The notes below the pieces were generated by a model. The model made no database searches. It was not told where the DNA came from and saw only the letters and a program-made list of their open reading frames with translations. DNA of 38,788 nucleotides from JBOGTC01 sp050692055. Lineage in GTDB: Bacteria; Chloroflexota; Limnocylindria; QHBO01. How positions within the stretch are numbered: position 1 is the stretch's first letter; every line of letters begins with the position of its first letter. The DNA is taken from positions 1 through 38,788 of the forward strand of contig JBOGTC010000099.1 in the NCBI GenBank assembly GCA_050692055.1, in the 5' to 3' direction. Shown piece after piece: positions 7,438 to 15,141 of the stretch. The position numbers and the translations under genes were made by a program.

Positions 7438-8277
7438 GTGACCAGCCACTGGGCCGACGAGCTTGCCTTTGCCGTGGAGCTTGCGAAGCGGGCGGGGCAG
7501 CTCTTGCTTGACAGCTACGAGCGCCTCGAGCGCATCGACTACAAGAGCAAGCGAGACGTCGTGACCGATGCGGACTATGCCTCCGAGCGGGTCGTGATCG
7601 ACGCGATCAAGGCCAGATACCCCGATGACGCGATCCTCGCCGAGGAGTCCGGCGAGCACGCGGGCGTCCTGCGCGACGACGGCTCGCACAACGGGCGCAC
7701 GTGGGTGATCGATCCGCTCGACGGCACGGTCAACTACGCCAACGGCATTCCGTACTACTGCGTCAGCATCGGCCTGGTGGTCGATGACCGGCCATCCGCC
7801 GGCGTCGTCTACGATCCCGCCCGCGACGACTGCTACACCGCCACCGCGGACGGGCCCGCCTGCCTGGATGGCGAGGTCATCGAGGCCTCGAGCAAGGAGA
7901 CGCTGTCGGACTACGTCGTGAGCCTGGCCGTCATCGGCAGCGGCGGCCTGACGCGTGAGCGGAGGATTGCGCCGCAGATCCGGATCCATCGGCGCATGGG
8001 CTCGGCGGCGCTGTCGCTTGCGTACGTGGGCAACGGCCGCTTCGATGCGTTCGTCCAGAATGGCGGGCTGTCGCCGTGGGACGTGGCGGCCGCGGGCCTG
8101 ATCGCGGAGCGTGGCGGGGCAACGGTGACCGATGTGCTCGGCGGGCCGTGGTGGAAGCGGTGGAACCCGAAGGCGCGCGGCGCGAGGACGAGCATTGTGG
8201 CCGCGCCCGCCGTGCAGCACGGCCCCATCATCGAGATGCTGGCATCGCTCCGCACGCAGGTACGGACGCGCCGCTGA
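7438..8277 (+). CDS. Inositol monophosphatase family phosphatase
   Basis: A 279-residue Mg2+/Li+-sensitive phosphomonoesterase-family enzyme. The three metal-ligand motifs are intact: E70 in LAEESG, IDPLDGTVNYANG (D92, D95) and the C-terminal LSPWDVAAAGLI (D215). Family members hydrolyse inositol-1-phosphate, fructose-1,6-bisphosphate, histidinol phosphate or PAP; the substrate cannot be told here. The GTG start is chosen because the similarity begins there and because a TAGCAT hexamer lies seven bases upstream; the 37 codons before it in the open frame overlap the YetF-like gene and look like shadow. It is convergent with the Nudix gene, 16 bases apart. Confidence 0.9.
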   Translation: MTSHWADELAFAVELAKRAGQLLLDSYERLERIDYKSKRDVVTDADYASERVVIDAIKARYPDDAILAEESGEHAGVLRDDGSHNGRTWVIDPLDGTVNYANGIPYYCVSIGLVVDDRPSAGVVYDPARDDCYTATADGPACLDGEVIEASSKETLSDYVVSLAVIGSGGLTRERRIAPQIRIHRRMGSAALSLAYVGNGRFDAFVQNGGLSPWDVAAAGLIAERGGATVTDVLGGPWWKRWNPKARGARTSIVAAPAVQHGPIIEMLASLRTQVRTRR

Positions 8278-8293
8278 TCGAGGTCGACCTGCG

Positions 8294-8956
8294 CTAGTCG
8301 CCAGCCGCGAGCACGGCCGCCAGCATGCCGAGCGTGCCCGCGGTGGCGCCCCAGATGCGCAGCCCCGCGTGGCGGTAGACGCCCGCTCGAAGACGGAGGC
8401 CGCGGACCTCGAGCTCCTCGACGCCGAACGCCGACTCCTCGTACAGCGCAGCGAGCGGCAGCTCCACGATCGCGGCGACCTCCGCATCCTGGGGGGTCAG
8501 GGCCGGCCGCGCGCTCACGGTGCCCACGAAGGGCCGCAGGTCGAAGTTGCTGACCGGGATCCAGATGTCGTCGAGCGCGCCTGCCATCCGCACTAGGTTC
8601 GGCTCGAGGCCGATTTCCTCCCAGGCCTCGCGAAGGGCCGCGGCCTCGCGGTTCGCATCGGCGCGGTCCACGGCGCCGCCCGGCAGCGACACCTCGCCGG
8701 CGTGGGCCCGCAGCTCGTCGCGCCGGACGGTCAACGGCACCACCAGCCCGCCGTCCTCGCCCGGATAGAGGGCGAGCAGCGTGCTCGCCTGGCGAGCCGG
8801 AGGAAAGCCAGCGCGATCGTATCGGTCCCGGTTCGTGCGGCCCTGGGCGTCGCGAGGCCAGATCCGGTCGTCGCCGCGGATGGGCCGTGCCGAGCGCGCG
8901 ACGGCGTCGGCCACCGCCTCCTCCCATCCTGGCGCAGCGCGTAAGATTCGATTCAT
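8294..8956 (-). CDS. NudL-like Nudix hydrolase (CoA diphosphatase type)
   Basis: A 220-residue Nudix enzyme. It carries the UPF0035 signature that separates CoA pyrophosphatases from other Nudix families: LTVRRDELRAHAGEVSLPGGAVD, followed by the catalytic helix AALREAWEEIGL with the REaxEE metal-binding glutamates. Known NudL/PCD1 proteins cleave CoA and acyl-CoA to acyl-phosphopantetheine and 3',5'-ADP; several decap or de-CoA RNA. In a window rich in acyl-CoA enzymes this may be CoA turnover (inference). Its start codon at 8956-8954 overlaps the start codon of the divergent gene at 8955. Confidence 0.85.
   Translation of the reverse strand: MNRILRAAPGWEEAVADAVARSARPIRGDDRIWPRDAQGRTNRDRYDRAGFPPARQASTLLALYPGEDGGLVVPLTVRRDELRAHAGEVSLPGGAVDRADANREAAALREAWEEIGLEPNLVRMAGALDDIWIPVSNFDLRPFVGTVSARPALTPQDAEVAAIVELPLAALYEESAFGVEELEVRGLRLRAGVYRHAGLRIWGATAGTLGMLAAVLAAGD
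8942..8947 (+). promoter_or_regulatory. -10 element TAAGAT for the 8955 gene, inside the Nudix gene
   Basis: TAAGAT is followed by seven bases and then ATG 8955. It lies within the first codons of the opposite-strand Nudix gene, so the two genes' expression signals must overlap. Confidence 0.4.
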
Positions 8957-9398
8957 GACGCAGGCTCACCTCGACCGGGACGACCGGGTACGCGCGGCAC
9001 TCTACCGCGCCCGGATCCTGACGAACCGCACGCCGCACCTCAGCCCGCAGACTCGACGCGAGGCGAACCGTGCGCTCGAGACGCTCGAGGGCCAGCTGGG
9101 CCTGAACCAGGTTCACGCCGGGGAGGCGGCTCACGCGATCGAGCTGCTCAACCGGGCGCACGCCTCGATCACGTTCAATCTCCTGCGCGACGCCGATTTC
9201 GCCGATCGGTTCGGGCCCGCCCTGCGCCGGCTCGGCCTGCGTGGCATCACCGATCGGCTCGACGAGGTGCCCGGCTCGATCATGGCCCTTCCCACGCCGG
9301 GGCCGGCGGATGGTCGCGAGCATCGCGACAACCTGTCGGCCGACGAGCGCTTCGACGCCGAGGGTAATCCGCTCCCGCCGCCGCCCGGCTACTACTGA
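8955..9398 (+). CDS. Hypothetical protein, helical, 147 aa
   Basis: Not recognised. The first two thirds are predicted mostly helical and charged, with segments such as TRREANRALETLEGQLGL and HAIELLNRAHASITFNLLRDADFADRF. The tail is proline-rich and ends PPPPGYY. No signal peptide or membrane segment is seen. Codon third positions are strongly G/C, as in neighbouring real genes. The ATG at 8955 is preferred over the upstream open frame because TAAGAT lies seven bases before it and because the earlier part is antisense to the Nudix gene. Confidence 0.6.
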   Translation: MTQAHLDRDDRVRAALYRARILTNRTPHLSPQTRREANRALETLEGQLGLNQVHAGEAAHAIELLNRAHASITFNLLRDADFADRFGPALRRLGLRGITDRLDEVPGSIMALPTPGPADGREHRDNLSADERFDAEGNPLPPPPGYY

Positions 9399-9448
9399 GT
9401 GGCGCGGCGGTGACCGGGCTGCCGGCTGCCGGCTGGCCCCAGGGCGCG

Positions 9449-9652
9449 AACGTGCCATCTGCCAACCACAGCCGGCTTGGGCCGCGATGGCGGCGGACTA
9501 TGCGGGTTTCTCGGCGGTCGCCGAGCGTGGGGCGAGGGGCGACGTGCCGTCCATCGGCTCTCGGACGTGCCTTAGCCGCTTCTGGTTGGCGCGTGGCACG
9601 AATCCGCGCCGACCGCACAGCTAAGGCGGTCCTGGTTGGCGCGTGGCACGTT
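9449..9652. repeat. Composite intergenic repeat, copy 2 (MITE-like)
   Basis: Units lie at 9449-9478 (minus orientation), 9573-9602 (plus) and 9622-9652 (plus). The element begins AACGTGCCA and ends TGGCACGTT. Comparing the outer units gives about 20 bp of imperfect terminal inverted repeat, with a three-base difference in the middle. Start-to-start spacings of 124 and 49 bp and the internal word CGCCGAGCGTGG (9519-9530) parallel copy 1 at 2640-2850. It fills most of the gap between two convergent genes (9399-9677). It has no coding capacity. Folding of the transcript into a long stem is possible from either strand. Confidence 0.75.
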
Positions 9653-9677
9653 GGGGCCTGGCCGGAGAGGCGAGCGC

Positions 9678-10484
9678 TCAGCCGCGGAGCGCGGCGATGA
9701 GCGACTCGTCGGTCGGGGTCGAGCCCAGGTCAAGCCGCGCCCCGACAACAGCAGCAAGCGGCGGCTCCAGGTAGGTCGAGCGCAGCGCCTCCCACGCGTC
9801 CGCCGAGAAGACCTCGGTGGGGGCGCCGTCGAGGAGGATCCGGCCCGCGCGCAGGACGATCACGCGTTCGAAGGCCTCGGCCACGAAGCGCATGTCGTGG
9901 CTGATGGCGATCACCGTGCGGCCCGCCGCCGCGGCCCGCTCGATCACCGTCCGCACCCGATCTACGCCGCGCAGGTCCTGCCCGGTCGTCGGCTCGTCCA
10001 GGACCAGCACCGGCGTGCGCATCGCCAGGACCGATGCCAGTGCCAGCAGCTTGCGCCGTGATCCGCCGAGGTCGTAGGGGTTCGTCCGCTCCTCGCCGTC
10101 CAGGCCGGTTGCCTCGAGCGCATCGCCCACCGCGGCCCGCAGCTCGGCCCAGGACAGCCCCACGTTGCGCGGCCCGAACTCGACCTCCGACCGCACCGAG
10201 CCGGCGAAGATCTGGCGGTCCGGGTCCTGGAAGACGAGGCCCACCCGCCGCGCGAGCTGCGCCACGGTCAGGTCCCGGGCATCGGCGCCGTCGACCAGGA
10301 CGCGTCCCTGCGTCGGCCGCAGCAGCCCGTTGAGATGCCGTACCAGCGTCGTCTTGCCGCTTCCGTTCTGCCCGACCAGCGCCACTCGCTCACCTGCCGC
10401 GATCCGCACGCTGACCCCGTCCAGCGCACGGACCCCACCCTCGGCGTAGACATGGACGAGCTCCTCCACCGCCAGCTCCGTCAC
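9678..10484 (-). CDS. ECF transporter ATPase subunit with divergent signature motif
   Basis: A 268-residue ABC ATPase, second ATPase of the ECF cassette. Walker A GQNGSGKTT, Q-loop VFQDPDRQIF, Walker B VLVLDEPTTGQD and the switch histidine ISHD are intact. The ABC signature, normally LSGGQ, reads DLGGSRRK here, whereas the partner ATPase keeps LSGGQ. An ATP site made with this half could be altered. The GTG start at 10484-10482 overlaps the preceding stop (GTGA). The open frame runs on upstream, but only as a shadow of the partner gene. The protein would couple ATP hydrolysis to the T subunit through its Q-helix groove. Confidence 0.85.
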   Translation of the reverse strand: MTELAVEELVHVYAEGGVRALDGVSVRIAAGERVALVGQNGSGKTTLVRHLNGLLRPTQGRVLVDGADARDLTVAQLARRVGLVFQDPDRQIFAGSVRSEVEFGPRNVGLSWAELRAAVGDALEATGLDGEERTNPYDLGGSRRKLLALASVLAMRTPVLVLDEPTTGQDLRGVDRVRTVIERAAAAGRTVIAISHDMRFVAEAFERVIVLRAGRILLDGAPTEVFSADAWEALRSTYLEPPLAAVVGARLDLGSTPTDESLIAALRG

Positions 10485-11293
10485 GGACCGATTGCCTCCG
10501 CCAGCCGCTGGCCATCCACCCGGGCGCCCTCGGCCAGCTGCCGCAGCCGGACCGATGCGGGGCTCGCCACGCCGAGTCCGTCCAGCCGGGGATCGGCCAG
10601 GACGGTGTCGGCCGGTCCCTGCAGCGCGATGCGGCCGGCCTCGAGGACCACGACGCGGCTGCAGGCCGCCGCGAGGAGATCGGTCTTCTGCTCGGCGACC
10701 AGGATGCTCGTGCCGCCGTCCGCCAGGCGCTGGATGGCATCGGCGACCATGCGCGTGCCTGCCGGATCGAGCTGCGCGGTCGGCTCGTCGAGGACGAGGT
10801 GCGCGGGAGCCATGGCGAGCAGGCCGGCGATGGCGACGAGCTGCTGCTGACCTCCGGACAGACGCAGCGGGTCCCGCTCGGCCAGGTCCTCGATGCGCAG
10901 CGCCCTCAGCGCCGTCCAGGTCCGCTCCAGCAGCTCGTCGCGCGGCACGCCCAGGTTCATCGGCCCGAAGGCGACCTCCTCGAAGACGGTGCCGGCCACC
11001 TGCGACAGCTGCGAGGCCGGCGACTGGAAGGCAATCGCCACGCGCTGGCTGAGCCGATGCATCGGCCACGGATCGACGTCCTCACCGTCGATGCTCAGCC
11101 GCCCGCGAATCTGGCCGCCAACCGTCCGCGGCGCCAGGCCGCTGAGCACCAGGCAGAGCGTCGTCTTGCCCGCCTCGGATGCCCCGGCCAGCCCGATCAC
11201 CTCGCCCTCGCGCAGCTCGAGGCTGACGTCGAGCAGCGAGGGACGGTCGGCGCCGGCGTATCGGTAGGAGACCGATTCGAGGGCCAGGCTCAC
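10481..11293 (-). CDS. ECF transporter ATPase subunit (canonical)
   Basis: A 270-residue ABC ATPase that forms the heterodimer with the product of the following gene. Walker A is GASEAGKTT, the Q-loop is AFQSPASQLSQ, the signature is RLSGGQQQLVAIA and Walker B is HLVLDEPTAQLD, followed by the H-loop-equivalent VAEQ. The histidine switch is replaced by Gln (VAEQKTDLL), which is seen in some EcfA1 proteins. The GTG start at 11293-11291 overlaps the EcfT stop. Gene order S-T-A-A on one strand makes this a self-contained group I ECF transporter. Confidence 0.85.
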   Translation of the reverse strand: MSLALESVSYRYAGADRPSLLDVSLELREGEVIGLAGASEAGKTTLCLVLSGLAPRTVGGQIRGRLSIDGEDVDPWPMHRLSQRVAIAFQSPASQLSQVAGTVFEEVAFGPMNLGVPRDELLERTWTALRALRIEDLAERDPLRLSGGQQQLVAIAGLLAMAPAHLVLDEPTAQLDPAGTRMVADAIQRLADGGTSILVAEQKTDLLAAACSRVVVLEAGRIALQGPADTVLADPRLDGLGVASPASVRLRQLAEGARVDGQRLAEAIGP

Positions 11294-12102
11294 GGCAGCC
11301 AGCCGGTCAGGCGCGCCGCGATGAGCAGCGCCAGGCCGCTCAGCAGCGCCCAGCGCGCCAGGCGCTGCCATCCGGAGTCGGCCGGCCACCACAGCAGCGT
11401 GCGTCGACCCGGCCGCGTGAAGCCCCGCGCCTCGAGGGCCATTGTCCGCTCCTCGACCTCGGCGATGGAGCCCAGGATGACGGGCCCCACGATGGGCACG
11501 ATGCCACGCACGCGGCGCCACGGGCTGCCCTCGGTGTCGAGCCCACGCGCCCGCTGTGCCGCGGTGATCTGCGCCGCGCGCTCCACCATCGCGGGCACCG
11601 TCTGGACCGACGCGTTGGCGACGAAGGCGACGCGCGGGCTGATCCCGCGTCGCTCGAGATCCACCACGAGCTCGGCGGGCCGGGTGGTCAGGTAGAAGAG
11701 GGTGACCGCGCCGCTGATGGCCAGGATCCTGGCCAGGATCTCGATGGCGAACGCGAGCCCCTCCGCCGTGGCCGTCACCGGGCCGACGCGCAGGAGGACG
11801 GTCTGGCCACCGGGAAAGAAGAAGACGTTGACGAGCAGGGCGGAGATCGCGATCGGCAGCGCCAGGAGCAGGGTCAGACGCAGCAGCCGCCGGAGCACGC
11901 CTGCAATGACTGCGGGAGCGATGACGGCGCAGGTTACGAGCAGGGCAGGACCGATGACGCCGCCGATGACCACCGCGGCGACGGCCGTGACCGTGGCCAG
12001 CGTGGCCTTGGTGAGCGGGTTGAGCCGGTGGAACGCGGAAGGCCCCGGACGTCGCAGGAAGTCCGGGACCCGGCGTTCGCTCAGGCGGTTGCTCCCCGCC
12101 AC
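11290..12102 (-). CDS. ecfT: ECF transporter transmembrane subunit EcfT
   Basis: A 270-residue membrane protein with the CbiQ/EcfT layout: an N-terminal 'FHRLNPLTKAT' motif, four hydrophobic helices to about residue 155, then two cytoplasmic coupling helices. Both Ala-Arg-Gly signatures that grip the ATPases are present (AQRARGLD and ALEARGF), followed by a last membrane helix. The GTG start lies inside the end of the S-component gene (22-base overlap), so translation is coupled. Spelling of the coupling motifs is canonical, so the energising module should be functional. Confidence 0.9.
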   Translation of the reverse strand: MAGSNRLSERRVPDFLRRPGPSAFHRLNPLTKATLATVTAVAAVVIGGVIGPALLVTCAVIAPAVIAGVLRRLLRLTLLLALPIAISALLVNVFFFPGGQTVLLRVGPVTATAEGLAFAIEILARILAISGAVTLFYLTTRPAELVVDLERRGISPRVAFVANASVQTVPAMVERAAQITAAQRARGLDTEGSPWRRVRGIVPIVGPVILGSIAEVEERTMALEARGFTRPGRRTLLWWPADSGWQRLARWALLSGLALLIAARLTGWLP

Positions 12103-13181
12103 TCGCCCTCGGTGGGCGCGTCGTCGTCACCTGCCTCCAGCAGCCGCTCGCCCTGCGGGAAGCGGGCCTTCGTCCTGCGCGCCATGGCGTTGAGGATGAG
12201 ATAGACGACGAAGAAGGTGGTGATCTTGTCGATCGGGTCGCTGATCAGCCCCTGGCCCAGGGTCGCCGCACCGATGTCGGCGCCGGCCTGGCGGAAGGCG
12301 ACGACCAGGAAATCGGTCCCGGAGCCCGTCACGCCGCTGAACACGTTGGCGCTGATGGGCGCGCTGATCAGCGCGGCGACGATGCCCGTGGCGAGCCCGG
12401 CGACCACGACGTACGCGGCGGTCAGGTCGCGGCGGATGGCGAGCATGAGCAGCAGGCCGATGACCGTGCCCGCCACGAGCAGCAGCGCCAGCCAGCCGAG
12501 CACCACGAACATGACGTTGTCGCTGGCCACCTCGAAGCCGGCCTCCTGGCCGAAGATGACCTCGTAGCCCAGGATCGCGAGATACGACATCAGCAGGATC
12601 ACGCCGACGGTGAGGGCACCGCCCAGCGCGAGCTGCCCGATCGGTCGGCCCAGGCGCGGCCGCAGCCAGCCGGCGCGTCCCACGAGCCCGGCGATGAGGC
12701 CGATCACGGCCGCGACGATGGCGAACGCGGCCACCGACCCGCTGTTGAAGGGCGGGGGGACGACGTAGGTCCACAGCATGTTCGCCAGGAACCCGGTCAG
12801 GGCGCCGGGAATCGGTCCGGCCAGGACGCCCACCAGGATGGTGCCGATGCTGTCGAGGTAGATGGGGATCTTGAGTGCATTCGCGACGGCGGCGCCGAGC
12901 ACGATGTTGATGGCGATGGCGATCGGCATGAGCACGATCGTGCGCGTGTCGAACTGCCGCGCGATCGAGGCGAACGCCCGGGTCTGCAGATACTCGACCG
13001 CCGCGTAGACGACGAAGGCGACGACGAGGGCCACGGCGAGGATGAGCGCGAACGAGTTCGCGCCCTCGACGTCGAAGAAGACCTCCTCGTCGACGCCGGT
13101 GGCGAAGTTTCCGAAGCCGATGATCCCCACGAACGCAACCACGAGGAACGCCACCAGGGCTGCGACCCAGCGAACGGCCAT
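12081..13181 (-). CDS. ECF transporter substrate-binding (S) component, nucleoside candidate
   Basis: A 366-residue polytopic membrane protein, larger than the usual 180-220-residue S component. The central segment IPIYLDSIGTILVGVLAGPIPGALTGFLANM matches the conserved core of ECF S components. Long hydrophobic stretches before and after it suggest about eight to ten helices in total, so extra helices flank the S-fold. A Shine-Dalgarno GAGGAGG sits about nine bases before the ATG and overlaps the stop of the nucleoside hydrolase. Position directly after a nucleoside hydrolase suggests a nucleoside ligand (inference); no ligand motif is visible. Confidence 0.8.
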   Translation of the reverse strand: MAVRWVAALVAFLVVAFVGIIGFGNFATGVDEEVFFDVEGANSFALILAVALVVAFVVYAAVEYLQTRAFASIARQFDTRTIVLMPIAIAINIVLGAAVANALKIPIYLDSIGTILVGVLAGPIPGALTGFLANMLWTYVVPPPFNSGSVAAFAIVAAVIGLIAGLVGRAGWLRPRLGRPIGQLALGGALTVGVILLMSYLAILGYEVIFGQEAGFEVASDNVMFVVLGWLALLLVAGTVIGLLLMLAIRRDLTAAYVVVAGLATGIVAALISAPISANVFSGVTGSGTDFLVVAFRQAGADIGAATLGQGLISDPIDKITTFFVVYLILNAMARRTKARFPQGERLLEAGDDDAPTEGEWRGATA

Positions 13182-13195
13182 GGCTTGAACCCTCC

Positions 13196-14176
13196 TCAGC
13201 TGTAGGGGACGGTGACGGCGCGGCTGAGCCGGTCGATGAGCTCCGACTTCATGCCGTTCGCATCGATGGCGGTCGCCAGCGTCGTGGTCGGGCGTCCCTC
13301 GCTCTCGACTCGATAGAGCGAGCCCGCCGCGTAGGCGTCCGAGGTCGTGTCGCAGGCCAGTCGCTCATCCACGGTCTCGGTCACGAGGTCCGGCCGCAGT
13401 ATCGCGGCGATGAGCGTCACCGGATCGTGGAGGTAGGCGCCGTCGATGCCGTCGGCCTGCTGGTGGAATCCAACGTAGAAGCGCACGGCGTCGCGAACGA
13501 TGCCGGCCAGGTGCGTGTCGGGCAGCGCGCCCAGGTCGTCCATGGTGAAGACGACATCCTGCGTCGCGTCGAGCGGAAAGATGCGGTGCAGGGCCCCGGC
13601 GGCGAGGCACGCCTCGGTCGCCTCGGGGTCCACGCAGGCGTTCCACTCGCCGGTCTCCGTGGTGTTGCCGCGCTCCTCGAGCGTGCCGCCCATCCAGATG
13701 ACGTCCCGGGTGCCGCCGCCCAGGTCGACGCCGTGCTGCACCGCGGCCGCCAGGTTGGTGAGCGGTCCCAGGGCCAGGATGGTGGCCTCGCCCGGGTGGC
13801 GGCCCACGTGCGCCCCGAGATAGCGGCTGGCCGGGATGGCGGTGTACTCGGTCGTGCCGAGCTGGCGGTCCTCGCCGCGCAGCTCGACGTAGCCGGTGCC
13901 GGTGGGCCCATGCGTGTCGGGCGCCGTTCGCAGGCGTCGCTGCAGCGGCCGCGCGGCGCCGATGCTCACCGGAACGTCGCCGCGGCCGACCATGCGCAGG
14001 ATCTTTCCGGTATTGCGCGCCACATGGTGGATCTCGACGTTGCCCGCCACGCACGTCACGCCGCGCAGGTTGACCTCGGGGCTGGTGGCGGCGATCAGCA
14101 GGGCGATCATGTCGTCGATGCCGGTATCGACGTCCATGATGAGGGGGCGTGCCTGCTCGCGCGGCGCGGCGTCCAT
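13196..14176 (-). CDS. Inosine/uridine-preferring nucleoside hydrolase family protein
   Basis: A 326-residue Ca2+-dependent N-ribohydrolase that splits nucleosides into base and ribose. The diagnostic aspartate cluster MDVDTGIDD (D15, D17, D21, D22) begins the domain. WMGGTLEERGN, EWNACVDPEA (N179) and YLHDPVTL (H250, D251) supply the rest of the calcium and ribose site. No signal peptide, so the enzyme is cytoplasmic, consistent with hydrolysis after uptake. It is the first gene of an operon with the ECF S, T and two ATPase genes. The open frame extends to 15238, but that part is antisense-frame shadow of the HMG-CoA lyase gene. Confidence 0.9.
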   Translation of the reverse strand: MDAAPREQARPLIMDVDTGIDDMIALLIAATSPEVNLRGVTCVAGNVEIHHVARNTGKILRMVGRGDVPVSIGAARPLQRRLRTAPDTHGPTGTGYVELRGEDRQLGTTEYTAIPASRYLGAHVGRHPGEATILALGPLTNLAAAVQHGVDLGGGTRDVIWMGGTLEERGNTTETGEWNACVDPEATEACLAAGALHRIFPLDATQDVVFTMDDLGALPDTHLAGIVRDAVRFYVGFHQQADGIDGAYLHDPVTLIAAILRPDLVTETVDERLACDTTSDAYAAGSLYRVESEGRPTTTLATAIDANGMKSELIDRLSRAVTVPYS

Positions 14177-14207
14177 CGGCCCTCTATGGTACGGCGCCGC
14201 GACCGTC

Positions 14208-14233
14208 GGCGGAAACCCCCGGAATGTTCCGCC
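14208..14233. terminator. Inverted repeat between HMG-CoA lyase and nucleoside hydrolase genes
   Basis: GGCGGAA (14208-14214) and TTCCGCC (14227-14233) form a seven-base stem with a 12-base loop, just beyond the lyase stop. There is no T-run, so it may be a weak terminator, a processing site or an operator for the downstream transporter operon. Confidence 0.35.
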
Positions 14234-14235
14234 GG

Positions 14236-15141
14236 CTAGTCGGGTCGCCAGCCTCCGGCCTGGCCCACCTTGGTGGCCAGCGGTCGGCCCAGCGTCTCGC
14301 TGATGAAGCGCGCCGCGTCTAGGAGCGCCTCGAGGTCCACGCCGTGGCTCAGCCCCTCGCGGTCGAGCAGGTAGACGAGGTCCTCGGTCGCCAGGTTGCC
14401 GGCGGCGCCCGGCGCGTAGGGGCAGCCACCGGTCCCTCCGGCGGCGGCGTCGAAGGTACGGATTCCAAGCTCGAGCGCGGCGCTCACGTTCGCCACGGCA
14501 GTCCCTCGCGTGTCGTGGAAGTGCATCGCCAGCTGCTGTGCGGCGATGCCGGAGCTGATGAGCGCGCCCACCACGCGCCGCACGTCGGCGGGACCGGCCA
14601 CGCCGATCGTGTCGCCGATGCTCAGCTCCTCGACGCCCAGCTCGAGCAGCTGCTGCGCCACGCCCACCACCGCGGCCGCGCCGACCTCGCCCTGGTACGG
14701 GCAGCCGAACGCGGTGCTCACGTAGCCTCGCGTCCACCAGCCTGACCGCCGCGCCTCTTCCAGCACCGGGCCGAAGGCCTCCAGCGACTCGGCGATCGTC
14801 ATGTTGATGTTCGCCTTGGTGAATGGCTCCGACGCCGCGGTGAATACGCAGACCGCCTCGACCCCGGCATCGCGCGCCCGCTCGAGGCCGCGGGCGTTCG
14901 GCACCAGGACCGGGTAGCGGACGCCCGGGCGCCGGTCGAGCCGCGCCAGCAGCTCGTCGGCGTCGGCCAGCTGCGGGATCGCCTTGGGTGAGACCAGGCT
15001 CGTGGCCTCGATCTCGCGCAGCCCGGCATCGGCCAGCAGCTCGATGAAGCGCAGCTTGGCATCGGTCCCGATCGGCTGCTTCTCGTTCTGCAGCCCGTCC
15101 CGCGGGCCGACCTCGTAGACCCGCACATCCTGGTCGCTCAC
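14236..15141 (-). CDS. mvaB: Hydroxymethylglutaryl-CoA lyase
   Basis: A 301-residue TIM-barrel lyase that splits HMG-CoA into acetoacetate and acetyl-CoA, the last step of leucine degradation. Signature motifs: EVGPRDGLQNE (R14, D15), metal-binding HFHDTRG (H207, H209) and the glycine-rich loop GGCPYAPGAAGN with the catalytic cysteine C240. The GTG start at 15141-15139 overlaps the stop of the carboxylase gene, so it is translated behind it. With the MCC subunits and hydratase nearby it completes the isovalerate branch. Confidence 0.93.
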   Translation of the reverse strand: MSDQDVRVYEVGPRDGLQNEKQPIGTDAKLRFIELLADAGLREIEATSLVSPKAIPQLADADELLARLDRRPGVRYPVLVPNARGLERARDAGVEAVCVFTAASEPFTKANINMTIAESLEAFGPVLEEARRSGWWTRGYVSTAFGCPYQGEVGAAAVVGVAQQLLELGVEELSIGDTIGVAGPADVRRVVGALISSGIAAQQLAMHFHDTRGTAVANVSAALELGIRTFDAAAGGTGGCPYAPGAAGNLATEDLVYLLDREGLSHGVDLEALLDAARFISETLGRPLATKVGQAGGWRPD

